Shown piece by piece: positions 38,543 to 47,713 of a stretch of 64,000 nt of DNA. This DNA comes from Pseudomonas sp. MWU13-2100 (GTDB taxonomy: Bacteria; Pseudomonadota; Gammaproteobacteria; Pseudomonadales; Pseudomonadaceae), in contig NZ_JALLIX010000008.1 of NCBI RefSeq assembly GCF_023242365.1, forward strand, positions 120,371-184,370. Direction: 5' to 3'. The number at the start of each line of letters is the position of its first letter. Position 1 is the first letter of the stretch. The position numbers were made by a program, and so were the translations under genes. The notes beneath the pieces were generated by a model that saw only the letters and a program-made list of their open reading frames with translations, had not been told where the DNA came from and ran no database searches.

Positions 38543-39110
38543 GGTGAGTTCCTCCAAAGCGTGGCATTGGCAGCCGCTTTCGATTCCCATCGGACAGACG
38601 AGCACGGGTCTTCCTTCTCCTGGCCACAATCCGTGGGCGTTGTTGGAGACGAAATGACAGGCATTCCTGGCGTTACGGGAAACGCAATAAATTGGGTATT
38701 CAACCGCTGACCGAGGTCGGTCCGGGTTGCTTGGAGGTCACACGGAGGGGAGTTGCGTAAAGCGCGGGGCGTTCGAGCGGGGGGAGATCAACCAGGGTCA
38801 GTCCTACCTGCCAGGCGGCACCATTCCAGTCAGTGTGACCGGCCTACTAGAGCTGGGGTCCATGGGAGTTCTCCGTGGTTATTTCCGTGAATGTAACAAA
38901 ATGTGAGGGAGTATGGCGAGTGGAAAATTATGAAACTTTTACAGGTGTTCTTGCCTGGAGTGTGAGCCACGATAAACCTTTACGGCATAAGCCTGTCCTG
39001 ACGGTTGCGCTCCTACCCGGTCGAAAGCTGACGCCGCCGCCCGGGTTCAGGAATAGTCGCTACTCTTGAGACCGTCGCAAGACTCCGATCCCCGGAATCA
39101 AGGCATCGGC
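38543..39110 (-). promoter_or_regulatory. Long leader/intergenic region upstream of the NRAMP-like gene
   Basis: 570 bp without a convincing gene. On the minus strand, hairpins such as CCGGTCA-CAC-TGACTGG (near 38830-38846), TGCC-GCCT-GGCA (near 38812) and GACCGA-CC-TCGGTC (near 38710) precede the gene by 150-290 nt. A regulatory RNA is possible but no known riboswitch consensus was recognised. A 64-codon rightward frame at 38875-39069 is not convincing. Confidence 0.35.
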
Positions 39111-40883
39111 TTAGAACTGCTCGGCCTCCAGCCCGAACAACGACGCGCTACCCGCGCGAATGCTCTGCTCCAGACTCAGGATACGCGGCAGCAACCGGCT
39201 GAAATAGAACTGCGCGGTTGCCCGTTTCGCTCCATAAAATCCAGGGTCCTCGTCGTGCTTGTCCTGCGCGACCCGGTCCATGCGTGCCCAGAGATAGGCG
39301 TAGGCGACATAGCCCAACAGGTGCAGGTATTCGACGCAGGCACTGCCGATGGTGTTGGGGTTGGTCACAGCCTGCTCTTGCAGCCAGTCGCTGAGGTTCT
39401 CCAGGCGTTGCACCGCGTCCAGCAGATCGTCGGCGTAGGCTACGCCGGGCTGTGCGGCGTAGTCGCGGATCTCGGCGGTGAACAGGCGCAGGGCGACACC
39501 ACCGTTTCCGACGACCTTGCGGCCCAGCAGGTCGAGGGCCTGGATGCCGTTGGTGCCTTCGTAGATCTGCGCGATGCGCACGTCCCGCACCAGCTGTTCC
39601 TGGCCCCACTCACGGATATAGCCGTGGCCGCCGAAGATTTGTTGGCCGTGGATGCAGCTGTCCAGTCCGGTATCGGTGAAAAATGCCTTGGCCACCGGGG
39701 TCAGCAGAGCGACCAGGGCTTCGGCGTTGTGCCGTTCATCAGGCTGATCGGAGAACTTGGCCAGGTCCAGTTGCTGGCCGACATAGCTGGCGAACGCGCG
39801 GCCGCCTTCGGTCATGGCCTTCATGCTGAGCAGCATGCGCCGCACGTCGGGGTGGACGATGATCGGGTCGGCGATTTTGTCCTTGGCCACCGCCCCGCTC
39901 GGGGCGCGGCTTTGAATACGTTCGCGGGCGTAGGTCCGGGCGTTCTGGTAGGACGCTTCGGCGCAACCGATACCCTGGATACCGATGGACAGGCGCTCGT
40001 AGTTCATCATGGTGAACATCGCCGCCAGGCCCTTGTTGGCTTCGCCGATCAGCCAGCCGCTGGCGCCGTCGAAGTTCATCACGCAGGTGGCGGAAGCCTT
40101 GATGCCCATCTTGTGTTCGATCGAGCCGCAGCTGACGGCGTTGGCGGCGCCGAGGCTGCCTTCGGCATCGACGAGGATCTTCGGCACCAGGAACAGCGAG
40201 ATGCCTTTGGGACCCGGCGGTGCATCCGGCAGCTTGGCCAGCACCAGGTGGATGATGTTCTCGGTCAGGTCCTGTTCGCCGCCGGTGATAAAAATCTTGC
40301 TGCCGCTGATGCGGTAGCTGCCGTCGGCCTGGGGTTCGGCGCGGGTGCGGATCAGGCCCAGGTCGGTGCCGGCATGGGCTTCGGTCAGGCACATGGAGCC
40401 GGCCCAGCGGCCCTCGTACATCAGTGGCAGAAAGCGCTCTTTCAACGCCTCGCTGGCATGGGCGTCGATGGCCAGGCAGGCGCCGGAAGTCAGCGCCGAA
40501 TACAGGGCGAAACTGGAGTTGGCGCCGTAGAGCATTTCTTCGAATTGCACGGCGAGCATCTTCGGCATCCCCATGCCGCCGAACCGCGGGTTACCGCTGA
40601 GGCCGACCCAGCCGCCTTCGAGATAGGTGGCATAGGCGTCCTTGAAGCCTTTCGGGGTGCTGACCTGGCCACCGTGCCACTGGGCGCCTTCTTCGTCGCC
40701 GCTACGGTTGAGGGGGGCGATCAGATTGCCGGTGACCTTGGCCGCCTCTTCAAGAATCGCGTCGGCGGTCTCAGCATCGACCGTCTCGGCCAGGGCCGGC
40801 AGGCGGGCCCAGAGTTGGCTGGCGTTGAAGACCTCATGTAATACGAAGCGCATGTCGCGCAGGGGGGCGTTGAACTCGGGCAT
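39111..40883 (-). CDS. Acyl-CoA dehydrogenase (DmdC/FadE-like)
   Basis: 590-residue FAD enzyme of the long acyl-CoA dehydrogenase type with an extra C-terminal domain. Features: N-terminal APLRDMRFVLHEVF, FAD/substrate regions MCLTEAHAGTDLGLIRTRAE and YRISGSKIFITGGEQDLTENIIHLVLAKL, and the late QIFGGHGYIREWGQEQLVRDVRIAQIYEGTNGIQALDLLGRK. The ATG at 40883 matches the family start. It is 107 nt downstream of the acyl-CoA ligase gene on the same strand. The pair resembles PA4199/PA4198 of P. aeruginosa; the ligase is DmdB-like, so the dehydrogenase may act on methylmercaptopropionyl-CoA or similar short acyl-CoAs. Confidence 0.88.
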   Translation of the reverse strand: MPEFNAPLRDMRFVLHEVFNASQLWARLPALAETVDAETADAILEEAAKVTGNLIAPLNRSGDEEGAQWHGGQVSTPKGFKDAYATYLEGGWVGLSGNPRFGGMGMPKMLAVQFEEMLYGANSSFALYSALTSGACLAIDAHASEALKERFLPLMYEGRWAGSMCLTEAHAGTDLGLIRTRAEPQADGSYRISGSKIFITGGEQDLTENIIHLVLAKLPDAPPGPKGISLFLVPKILVDAEGSLGAANAVSCGSIEHKMGIKASATCVMNFDGASGWLIGEANKGLAAMFTMMNYERLSIGIQGIGCAEASYQNARTYARERIQSRAPSGAVAKDKIADPIIVHPDVRRMLLSMKAMTEGGRAFASYVGQQLDLAKFSDQPDERHNAEALVALLTPVAKAFFTDTGLDSCIHGQQIFGGHGYIREWGQEQLVRDVRIAQIYEGTNGIQALDLLGRKVVGNGGVALRLFTAEIRDYAAQPGVAYADDLLDAVQRLENLSDWLQEQAVTNPNTIGSACVEYLHLLGYVAYAYLWARMDRVAQDKHDEDPGFYGAKRATAQFYFSRLLPRILSLEQSIRAGSASLFGLEAEQF

Positions 40884-40990
40884 GGCGTTGAACATCCTGC
40901 AAATAGGGGATGGAGACGCGGCCGTGGCCGCGCCATGGGCAATGCGCGTCACCCCGGGCGTCGGCAACGCCCGGGGTGGATAGGCAAAGG

Positions 40991-42613
40991 CTAGAGGTTT
41001 TTCGCCATATCGCGCAGGACGAACTTCTGGATCTTGCCGGTCGAAGTCTTGGGCAGTTGGGTGAAGATCACGGTTCGCGGAACTTTGAAACCGGCCAGGT
41101 GCTCACGACAGAAGGCGATGATCTCGGCTTCACGCACGTCCGGGTGATGGGCCTTGAGGGTGATGAAGGCGCATGGCGTCTCCCCCCATTTTTCATCCGG
41201 GCGGGCCACTACCGCGGCCTCGAGTACTGCCGGGTGGCGATAGAGCACGCCTTCGAGTTCGATGGTGGAGATGTTCTCGCCGCCCGAGATGATGATGTCC
41301 TTGAGCCGGTCGCGGATCTCCACGTAACCGTCCGGATGGGTCACCGCCAGGTCGCCGGTGTGGAACCAGCCGCCGTCGAAGGCTTCGGCCGTGGCACTGG
41401 GGTTTTTCAGATAACCCTTCATCACCGTGTTGCCGCGCATGAAGATTTCGCCGATGGTCTGGCCATCGGCGGGGACCGGCTCGAGGGTTTTCGGATCGGC
41501 CACCATCAGTCCTTCCAGGGTCTGGTAGCGCACGCCCTGGCGCGCCTTGACCTGCGCGCGCTCTTCCAGCGGCAGCTCATCCCAGGCCTCGTGCCAGGCG
41601 CAGATGGTCACCGGGCCATAGACCTCGGTCAGGCCGTAGACGTGGGTGACCTTGATGCCCATGGCCTCCACGGCGCCAATCACCTTGGCCGGTGGCGCCG
41701 CGCCGGCGACCAGGGCGTTGACCGGGTGATCGATCGCGGCCTTGGCCGACTCGGGCATGTTGACCAGGGCGTTGAGCACGATCGGCGCGCCGCTCAGGTG
41801 GGTGATCTGGTGTTCGCGGATCAGGTTGAGGATCTTCTGCGGGTCGACCCGGCGCAGGAACACATGCACCCCGGCCATCGCGGTCACGACCCAGGGGTAG
41901 CACCAGCCGTTGCAGTGGAACATCGGCAAGGTCCAGAGGTACACCGGGTGGTTGCCCATGCTCCAGATCATCTGGTTGCCGAGGGAGCTGAGATAGGCGC
42001 CGCGATGGTGATAGACCACGCCCTTGGGGTTGCCGGTGGTGCCGGAGGTGTAGTTCAGGGCGATGGCCTGCCATTCGTCCTGCGGCCAATGCCAGTCATA
42101 GGCCGGATCGCCCTCGGCCAGCAACGCCTCGTAGTCCAGGTCGCTGACGGCCTGGCCTTCGCCGTATTCCGGGTCATCGACATCGATCACCAGCGGCGGG
42201 TGGTCGAGCATGCCGACGGCGGCCTGCACCACGTCATGGAACTCGCGGTCGGCGATCAGCACCTTGGCTTCGCCATGGGCGAGCATGAAGGCAATGGCTT
42301 CGGCATCCAGGCGCACGTTGAGGGCGTTGAGCACCGCGCCGATCATCGGCACGCCGAAGTGGGCTTCGAGCATCGCCGGGATGTTCGGCAGCATCACCGC
42401 CACCGTGTCGTTGCGGCCGATGCCGCGCCCGGCCAGCGCCGAGGCCAGGCGCCGGCAGCGCGCGTAGGTCTGGGCCCAGGTGCGGCGGATCGAGCCGTGG
42501 ATCACGGCGGGGTAGTCGGGGTAGACCTTGGCAGTACGCTCGATAAAACTGAGTGGAGACAGGGCAATATGATTGACGGCAGTTGGCGCGAGGCCTTGCT
42601 CGTAGATGGACAT
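40991..42613 (-). CDS. Acyl-CoA ligase (DmdB-like AMP-binding enzyme)
   Basis: 540-residue adenylate-forming enzyme. Motifs: LNYTSGTTGNPKGVVYHH (P-loop-like A3), HVYGLTEVYGP (A5), WFHTGDLAVTHPDGYVEIRDRLKDIIISGGENIS (A7-A8), and PKTSTGKIQKFVLR with the catalytic Lys (A10). Sequence and neighbours correspond to P. aeruginosa PA4198, which I recall being tested as a methylmercaptopropionyl-CoA ligase (DmdB type). Medium-chain or short-chain acids are alternatives. Divergent from the BfiS-like kinase gene. Confidence 0.88.
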   Translation of the reverse strand: MSIYEQGLAPTAVNHIALSPLSFIERTAKVYPDYPAVIHGSIRRTWAQTYARCRRLASALAGRGIGRNDTVAVMLPNIPAMLEAHFGVPMIGAVLNALNVRLDAEAIAFMLAHGEAKVLIADREFHDVVQAAVGMLDHPPLVIDVDDPEYGEGQAVSDLDYEALLAEGDPAYDWHWPQDEWQAIALNYTSGTTGNPKGVVYHHRGAYLSSLGNQMIWSMGNHPVYLWTLPMFHCNGWCYPWVVTAMAGVHVFLRRVDPQKILNLIREHQITHLSGAPIVLNALVNMPESAKAAIDHPVNALVAGAAPPAKVIGAVEAMGIKVTHVYGLTEVYGPVTICAWHEAWDELPLEERAQVKARQGVRYQTLEGLMVADPKTLEPVPADGQTIGEIFMRGNTVMKGYLKNPSATAEAFDGGWFHTGDLAVTHPDGYVEIRDRLKDIIISGGENISTIELEGVLYRHPAVLEAAVVARPDEKWGETPCAFITLKAHHPDVREAEIIAFCREHLAGFKVPRTVIFTQLPKTSTGKIQKFVLRDMAKNL

Positions 42614-42744
42614 GGTTTGGGTACCCGGTGGCTGATTATTAGCTCTATGTCCGAGGCGCTCGGTCTTTACCGACCCCCTCGATGACTTATCCGGGGTCTT
42701 TTATATAATGTTTGCGGATGGATATGGAAGTACTACCTGAGTTG

Positions 42745-42762
42745 TATAGTATATCTACTATA
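42745..42762. promoter_or_regulatory. Palindromic site between acyl-CoA ligase and kinase genes
   Basis: Perfect 7-bp inverted repeat TATAGTA-TATC-TACTATA in the AT-rich part of the divergent intergenic region, centred about 90 nt upstream of the kinase ATG. It could be an operator or overlap a promoter. Confidence 0.5.
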
Positions 42763-42844
42763 GTGATTTCAAGGCTCAAATCATGACGGTTGCGCTGCCC
42801 GTGAAGTCGCTACCAGCCCGACCTTTCTCCAGACAGGGATCGCG

Positions 42845-44653
42845 ATGAATTCCACCTCCATCAGCCGGCGGCAGGGCTTGTCGTTGCTCGAGCATGACCC
42901 GCAACCGAGCCTGCTGCTCGATGCCCGGGCCCGACCGCTGGAACTCAACAGGGCGTTGCTGGCATTGCTCGAACAACTGCCGCTGGCCGATGCGCTGAGC
43001 TTGTTGCCGGTCAATCACCTGCCGCTGGTGCGCGCCTGCCTGGACCAGCAACGGGCCATCGAAGGCGTCGAGGCGCAGTTCGAGCAACGGATCCTGATCT
43101 GGACCTTTATCCCCGACCCGCAGGAAAATCGCGTGCTGGCGCGCTGTCGCGAAGCCACCGCGCAGATCCTCGCCGAACGCGAATCGGCCACGGCCAGGCG
43201 GCTTTATCGGTTGATCACCGAAAACACTACCGACCTGATTTCCCGGCATACCCCCGACGGCTGTTTTCTCGATGCGTCCCCGGCGTCCTCGACCTTGCTC
43301 GGTTACTGGCCCGAAGAGTTGCGCGGTCGCCTGGCCCGCGAGCTGTTCCATCCGCAGGATCTGGCCGGACTGACGCACCGGGCCCGTGACGCCCTGGAGC
43401 AGGACGGTTATCACACCATGACCTATCGCATCCGCCATCGCGATGGTCACTATCGTTGGTTCGAGACCGCCTGCCGGGCGATTCGCGAAACCTACACCGG
43501 GTCGGTGGTCGAGGTGGTCAGTGTGTCGCGGGATATCACTGCCCGGGTTCAGGCCGAGGAAAACAAGCACCGGTTGGCCGAGGTGGTGGAGGCCAACCCT
43601 GACCCGGTGTTGTTCATCGAGCCCAGTGGGCATGTCACTTATCTCAACCCGGCGGCCCGGCGCACCCTCAAGCTCGGCGAGCTGTCGGCGATGCCGAGCC
43701 TGGGCGAGTTTCTGGCCGCCGATGCGTTGGCGGCCTTGCAGCGCGAGGGTTGGAGTCGCGCCGAACGGGATGGTCGCTGGAGCATCGAGGCCCGTCTGCA
43801 ACCCCTCGATGGTGGAACCTCGGTGCCGGTGTCGTTGATGCTGCTGGCGCATCGTTCGGCCAGCGGCGAACGTTTCTACTCGCTGGTCGCTCACGACCAG
43901 AGCGAGCGCGAATTGCGCGAAGCCCAGCAGCGTCACCACCAGGATGAACTGGCCCACACCGCACGGCTGGTGACCCTGGGCGAGCTGGCCTCGGGGATTG
44001 CCCACGAGATGAATCAGCCCTTGGCGGCGGTGGTCAATTACGCCAGTGCCAGCCAGCGCTATTTGCAGGCATTGGACAGCAACCCACAGGCCGTGGAACG
44101 GGTGGCCCAGGGCCTGGAGCGGATCGCCGTGCATGCCAATCATGCGTCCGAGGTGATCAAGCGTCTGCGCGCGTTTCTGCGCAAGGGGCGGCGGCGCATG
44201 CAGGCCCTGGATATCAGCGAAGTGGCTCGTGACACGGTGCGCTTGTGTGCCTGGGAAGCCAATGCCTGCCAGGTGACGATCGAGGAGCGCCTGCCGGATA
44301 ATCTGCCGCCGATTTATGCCGACCGGGTGCTGCTGGAGCAGGTGTTGCTCAATCTGTTGCGCAACGCCGTCGATGCCAACCGCGAGGTGCATCCACGGCA
44401 GGTATCGCGGATCATCCTGGCGGCCGAGCGCGGCGCTGATGGTGGTGTGGAGGTGAGTGTCAGCGATCAGGGCCCCGGTGTTTCCCCGGCGCAGCTGGAG
44501 CAGATCTTCACCCCGTTCTACACCAGCAAGGCCAACGGTCTGGGCCTGGGGTTGTCAATGAGTCGCAGCATCATCGAAGGTTTCGGTGGTGAGTTGCAGG
44601 CGCAACCCATGGCCGGCGGTCTGCGGATGCGCTGCTATTTGCCGGCGCAATAA
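42845..44653 (+). CDS. PAS-domain sensor histidine kinase (BfiS-like)
   Basis: 602 residues, no clear transmembrane helix, so probably cytoplasmic. An N-terminal divergent sensor (about 15-100) is followed by PAS/PAC 1 (about 118-240, RLYRLITENTTDLISRHTPDG ... HYRWFETACRAI), PAS 2 (about 245-360), the H-box GIAHEMNQPLAAV with phospho-acceptor His387, and an ATPase domain with N-box LLNLLRNAVDAN, G1 VSDQGPG and G2 GLGLGLSMSRSI. Gene order (ligase and dehydrogenase, kinase, regulator) matches my memory of PA4199-PA4196, where kinase and regulator are BfiS and BfiR, which control biofilm development. Confidence 0.85.
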   Translation: MNSTSISRRQGLSLLEHDPQPSLLLDARARPLELNRALLALLEQLPLADALSLLPVNHLPLVRACLDQQRAIEGVEAQFEQRILIWTFIPDPQENRVLARCREATAQILAERESATARRLYRLITENTTDLISRHTPDGCFLDASPASSTLLGYWPEELRGRLARELFHPQDLAGLTHRARDALEQDGYHTMTYRIRHRDGHYRWFETACRAIRETYTGSVVEVVSVSRDITARVQAEENKHRLAEVVEANPDPVLFIEPSGHVTYLNPAARRTLKLGELSAMPSLGEFLAADALAALQREGWSRAERDGRWSIEARLQPLDGGTSVPVSLMLLAHRSASGERFYSLVAHDQSERELREAQQRHHQDELAHTARLVTLGELASGIAHEMNQPLAAVVNYASASQRYLQALDSNPQAVERVAQGLERIAVHANHASEVIKRLRAFLRKGRRRMQALDISEVARDTVRLCAWEANACQVTIEERLPDNLPPIYADRVLLEQVLLNLLRNAVDANREVHPRQVSRIILAAERGADGGVEVSVSDQGPGVSPAQLEQIFTPFYTSKANGLGLGLSMSRSIIEGFGGELQAQPMAGGLRMRCYLPAQ

Positions 44654-44690
44654 TGTACCGGTCTAAAAAAATAACAACAGGAGTAACGCA

Positions 44691-45326
44691 ATGGTGAGTG
44701 TGGCGCAGCAGCTGGTCTATGTGGTTGACGATGACCAGGGCATGCTCGACTCGACGGTCTGGTTGCTGGAGTCGGTCGGTCTCAAGGCGCTGCCATTCAC
44801 CAGTGGGCGGGACTTTCTCGAGGCCTGCGATACCCGGCTCAATGCCTGTGTGCTGCTGGATGTGCGCATGCCGGGCATGGGCGGTTTGAATGTGCAGGAA
44901 GAGATGAAAGCGCGGGAGATCCGTTTGCCGGTGATCTTTGTCAGTGGCCATGCCGATGTGCCGATCGTGGTGCGGGCGTTCAAGGCCGGTGCCCACGACT
45001 TTATCGAAAAACCCTATAACGAACAGCTGCTGCTCGACAGCGTGCAACAGGCCTTGAGCCGGGCCGATGACAGCCAGACGCTGAGCGAAGGGCAGGCGCG
45101 GGTCCAGGCCCGGCTGGACAGCCTGACCCCGCGAGAGCGTGATGTGCTGCTGCCGCTGGTGCAGGGTTACGCCAACCGGGAAATCGCCGAGCAGTTGGGG
45201 GTCAGCGTGAAAACCATCGACCTGTATCGCTCCAGGGTCATGAAGCGCATGGAGGCGCAGAACCTCCCGGATCTGGTGGGGATGGTGATTGCGGTGGGGT
45301 TGGTGGATCCGTTGAAGTTGCGTTGA
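44691..45326 (+). CDS. FixJ/LuxR-type response regulator (BfiR-like)
   Basis: 211 residues. Receiver domain (about 8-120) with acidic pair VDDDQG, phospho-acceptor Asp57 in LLDVRMPGMGG, and Lys in FIEKPYNE; then a LuxR-type helix-turn-helix (SLTPRERDVLLPLVQGYANREIAEQLGVSVKTIDLYRSRVMKRM). It lies 37 nt after the kinase gene with an AGGAG site, forming a two-component operon. BfiR orthology is inferred from synteny. Confidence 0.87.
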   Translation: MVSVAQQLVYVVDDDQGMLDSTVWLLESVGLKALPFTSGRDFLEACDTRLNACVLLDVRMPGMGGLNVQEEMKAREIRLPVIFVSGHADVPIVVRAFKAGAHDFIEKPYNEQLLLDSVQQALSRADDSQTLSEGQARVQARLDSLTPRERDVLLPLVQGYANREIAEQLGVSVKTIDLYRSRVMKRMEAQNLPDLVGMVIAVGLVDPLKLR

Positions 45327-45445
45327 GCGGTCAGTGCTCCCTGCGTTCATTACAGAGCTGAGCATTGATGCGTGGACGGTCATCATTGCGTTCAATCCAT
45401 GTCGACCACATTACTTGTAGAAAGCAAATTATCAATTGAAGTTTA

Positions 45446-45460
45446 CTTGCAACATGCAAG
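45446..45460. promoter_or_regulatory. Probable HxlR operator
   Basis: Perfect inverted repeat CTTGCA-ACA-TGCAAG, 18 nt before the HxlR-type gene. HxlR regulators commonly bind such ACTTGC-type dyads, so autoregulation is likely. Confidence 0.6.
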
Positions 45461-45478
45461 CGATGTTAATATCCAGCC

Positions 45479-45931
45479 ATGAAAACGACGTCTAAAAAAG
45501 AGATTCGGTCCCATTGCGCAGTGAACTATGGCGTGGAGATCTTCGGCGACCGGTGGTCGCTCTTGATCATTCGCGACATCGTTTTTGTGGGCAAGAAGAC
45601 GTATGGCGAGTTCCTGAAATCGGAAGAGAGAATCGCGACCAATGTCCTTGCTTCCCGCCTTGCCTTTCTTGAGGAGCAAGGGATTCTCTCGAGGGCGCCC
45701 AGCCCCGACGACGGGCGCAAGGACTTCTACAGGCTGACCGAGAAGGGCCTGGACCTCATTCCCATCGTGCTCAATATCGTCCTTTGGAGCGCGAAGCACG
45801 ATTCGAAGTCGTACGTGCTGCGCCGCGAGGAGTTCATTGCCCGATTAGGTCAAAGCCCCTTGCAGGTGAGCGAAGAGGTGAAGACGCTGGTCCGCAATGG
45901 CGGATGTATCTTTCCTGAAAGCGCGGAGTGA
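45479..45931 (+). CDS. HxlR family transcriptional regulator
   Basis: 150-residue winged-helix regulator. Hallmarks are a Cys in the N-terminal RSHCAVNYGVEIFGDRWSLLIIRDIVF, GEFLKSEERIATNVLASRLAFLEEQGILSR, and DFYRLTEKGLDLIPIVLNIVLW. HxlR proteins sense electrophiles or oxidants and usually control an adjacent oxidoreductase. Here the next gene is a truncated SDR, which may have been its target. Confidence 0.9.
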   Translation: MKTTSKKEIRSHCAVNYGVEIFGDRWSLLIIRDIVFVGKKTYGEFLKSEERIATNVLASRLAFLEEQGILSRAPSPDDGRKDFYRLTEKGLDLIPIVLNIVLWSAKHDSKSYVLRREEFIARLGQSPLQVSEEVKTLVRNGGCIFPESAE

Positions 45932-45996
45932 GCACGCCCTGTCGCGAATGCGAGGGGCGTTCGACTCAGCGGTGCTTCAGCCTCCTGCTAGGGTAA

Positions 45997-46227
45997 AGCG
46001 TCGCGCTCGACGCCGTTGTGGCCGACCTCGGCCGACTCTACGCGGCGGTGAGGGCCGAGCGCGGAACCCTCGACATCGTCTTCGCCAATTCCGGGACAGG
46101 AAGCCAGCTTGTGCTCGGCGAGATCAGCGCCGAGCACATTGACGAAACCTTCGACACCAATGTGAAGGGCACGATCTTCACGGTCCAGAAGGCGTTGCCG
46201 CTGATGGGCCCGGGCGGTTCGATCAAT
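45997..46227 (+). pseudogene. Internal fragment of an SDR gene
   Basis: The frame [35 protein letters not shown] ... [22 protein letters not shown] covers only the middle of a short-chain dehydrogenase (about residues 60-140). The cofactor motif before it and the catalytic Tyr/Lys after it are missing. It lies just after the HxlR gene, the usual place of its target oxidoreductase. Confidence 0.88.
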
Positions 46228-46279
46228 AGTTGGGGGTCAACTCATCTTCAAGAGCTTGGTCAAACTCGATGATTAAAAT

Positions 46280-46519
46280 TCATCGCAACTGTGCCAGCTT
46301 CGCCTCCACGGCATCGTCAAAGATGATGTAGAGCGCTTCGATATCGGCTGGCCGCAAGCGCTTGGCACTTTCCAGGCCGCCGATCCATTCAATCTGAATG
46401 GCCCTTTCAGCCTCCACGTCCGCAATGGTGCTGGCGGCATTGAAGGCCCGTACCAGGTCGCTGACGGGATCCCGGATAGGTTTTGGAAGTCGTAACAGGT
46501 CGAGCCTTTCTTGTGGCAT
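46280..46519 (-). CDS. Small protein of unknown function
   Basis: 79 residues, acidic/amphipathic, no signal peptide (MPQERLDLLRLPKPIRDPVSDLVRAFNAASTIADVEAERAIQIEWIGGLESAKRLRPADIEALYIIFDDAVEAKLAQLR, described here by parts: a helical N-half and the C-terminal LRPADIEALYIIFDDAVEAKL). An AAGGAAG site precedes the ATG. It lies directly after the broken SDR fragment, so it may have arrived with the rearrangement. Confidence 0.6.
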   Translation of the reverse strand: MPQERLDLLRLPKPIRDPVSDLVRAFNAASTIADVEAERAIQIEWIGGLESAKRLRPADIEALYIIFDDAVEAKLAQLR

Positions 46520-46953
46520 GTCTTCCTTAACCGATTGAATTTAATGGTTAATATTGATTTTTAATGCGGAATGAAAATTGGAAAATCTTTCGCAATTACA
46601 CGCCACTGTAACACCCATTTGAGCTCGATCTGATAACCGATCGCCTGTCCGCGCAAGGCGCTGGTCCCTGGGATACAACGCCCCCTCACTCAGCCTCGAC
46701 CCCACGCTGTGTAAGCGTTGCAACAATGCTTTCAGCACCTTGGCCATCTCATGATCTGGCGCACCTCGGCGTAAGGATCTCTATCGGTTTGTCTGCCAGC
46801 TTGTGGCGTTTTTTGAGGGTTATACGACCTTTACGCCATCAGCGGGCTGTTTCCATAATTTGCCCAGGAAATCGAGCGCAGACATGCGCATAACCGTGAT
46901 GACGCCATGACCTTTCGGCCTGGTCAATCACGAGGCAGAGAAGGGGACAGAAG
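46520..46953. other. 434-bp stretch without a convincing gene
   Basis: A 68-codon leftward frame (46541-46747) lacks a good start and recognisable sequence. The right end must carry the promoter of the SDR gene at 46954. Base composition is lower in GC around 46530-46600. Confidence 0.5.
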
Positions 46954-47700
46954 ATGAGGCTCAGGAACAAATCGGTTTTGATCACCGGCGGTACCAGTGG
47001 CATCGGTCTCGCCACCGCCAGGCTCTTCATTGCAGAGGGCGCGCGGGTCGCGGTGACCGGTCGCGATGTTACCGTATTCGAGCGTGTGCGGGCCGAACTG
47101 GGCGAGACCGCGCTGGTGCTCCAGGGCGACGTGCGTTCGCTCAAGGATATGCGGGCGATTGCCGCCGAGGTGAAAGAGCGCTTCGGCGCTCTGGATGTCG
47201 TGTTTGCCAACGCCGGTCGAGCATTCCCCTCGCCACTCAACGCCATCGACGACGACCTCTACGACGAGATCATGGACATCAACGTCAAGGGCGTGGTGGT
47301 CACGCTTCAGGCGGTGCTGCCGGACTTGCGCGAGGGCGCTTCGGTCATTCTCAACACATCCTTCGTCGCGCAGACCGGCAAGCATGGCATCTCCCTGACC
47401 GCCGCGGCGAAGGCGGCCGTGCGATCACTGGCCCGCAGTTGGTCCTACGAGTTCCTTGACCGGAAAATCCGCTTCAACGCGATTGCGCCCGGCGCGATGG
47501 ACACGCCCCTGATCAGCAAGTGGGGGATGTCCGATGAGTGGGTTCGCGAGCGTAAGGCCGAGTTCGCCCAGGCGGTTCCGCTGGGCCACATGGGCAAGGC
47601 CGAGGACATTGCCTACGCCGCGCTCTATCTCGCCAGCGACGAATCTTCCTATGTGGTCGGCACCGAACTGGTAGTCGATGGCGGAGCCTCGCAACTTTAA
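46954..47700 (+). CDS. SDR family oxidoreductase
   Basis: 248 residues. Cofactor motif TGGTSGIG (residues about 11-18), FANAGRAF (NAG), and SxxxxxY/K region NTSFVAQTGKHGISLTAAAKAAVRSLARSW, where the usual YxxxK reads LTAAAK: Lys is kept but Tyr is replaced by Leu, with a Ser just before it. The end VVGTELVVDGGASQL is typical of classical SDRs. First gene of a group with the DJ-1-like protein 13 nt downstream. Confidence 0.85.
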   Translation: MRLRNKSVLITGGTSGIGLATARLFIAEGARVAVTGRDVTVFERVRAELGETALVLQGDVRSLKDMRAIAAEVKERFGALDVVFANAGRAFPSPLNAIDDDLYDEIMDINVKGVVVTLQAVLPDLREGASVILNTSFVAQTGKHGISLTAAAKAAVRSLARSWSYEFLDRKIRFNAIAPGAMDTPLISKWGMSDEWVRERKAEFAQAVPLGHMGKAEDIAYAALYLASDESSYVVGTELVVDGGASQL

Positions 47701-47713
47701 AGGAGAAGTTATC

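Noticed and set aside
38543..38880. M-box, yybP-ykoY or ykkC riboswitch upstream of the NRAMP-like gene
   Set aside because: The conserved core sequences of these riboswitches were not found by eye; only generic hairpins are visible.
38875..39069. Possible 64-residue gene on the plus strand
   Set aside because: No Shine-Dalgarno site and no protein-like features; it lies in the intergenic region of two leftward genes.
39066..42685. Two long rightward frames antisense to the acyl-CoA dehydrogenase and ligase genes
   Set aside because: The leftward frames carry complete family motifs; the rightward ones have none.
46541..46747. Possible 68-residue leftward gene upstream of the small gene at 46280
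   Set aside because: No clear start signal and no recognisable sequence; part of rearranged DNA.
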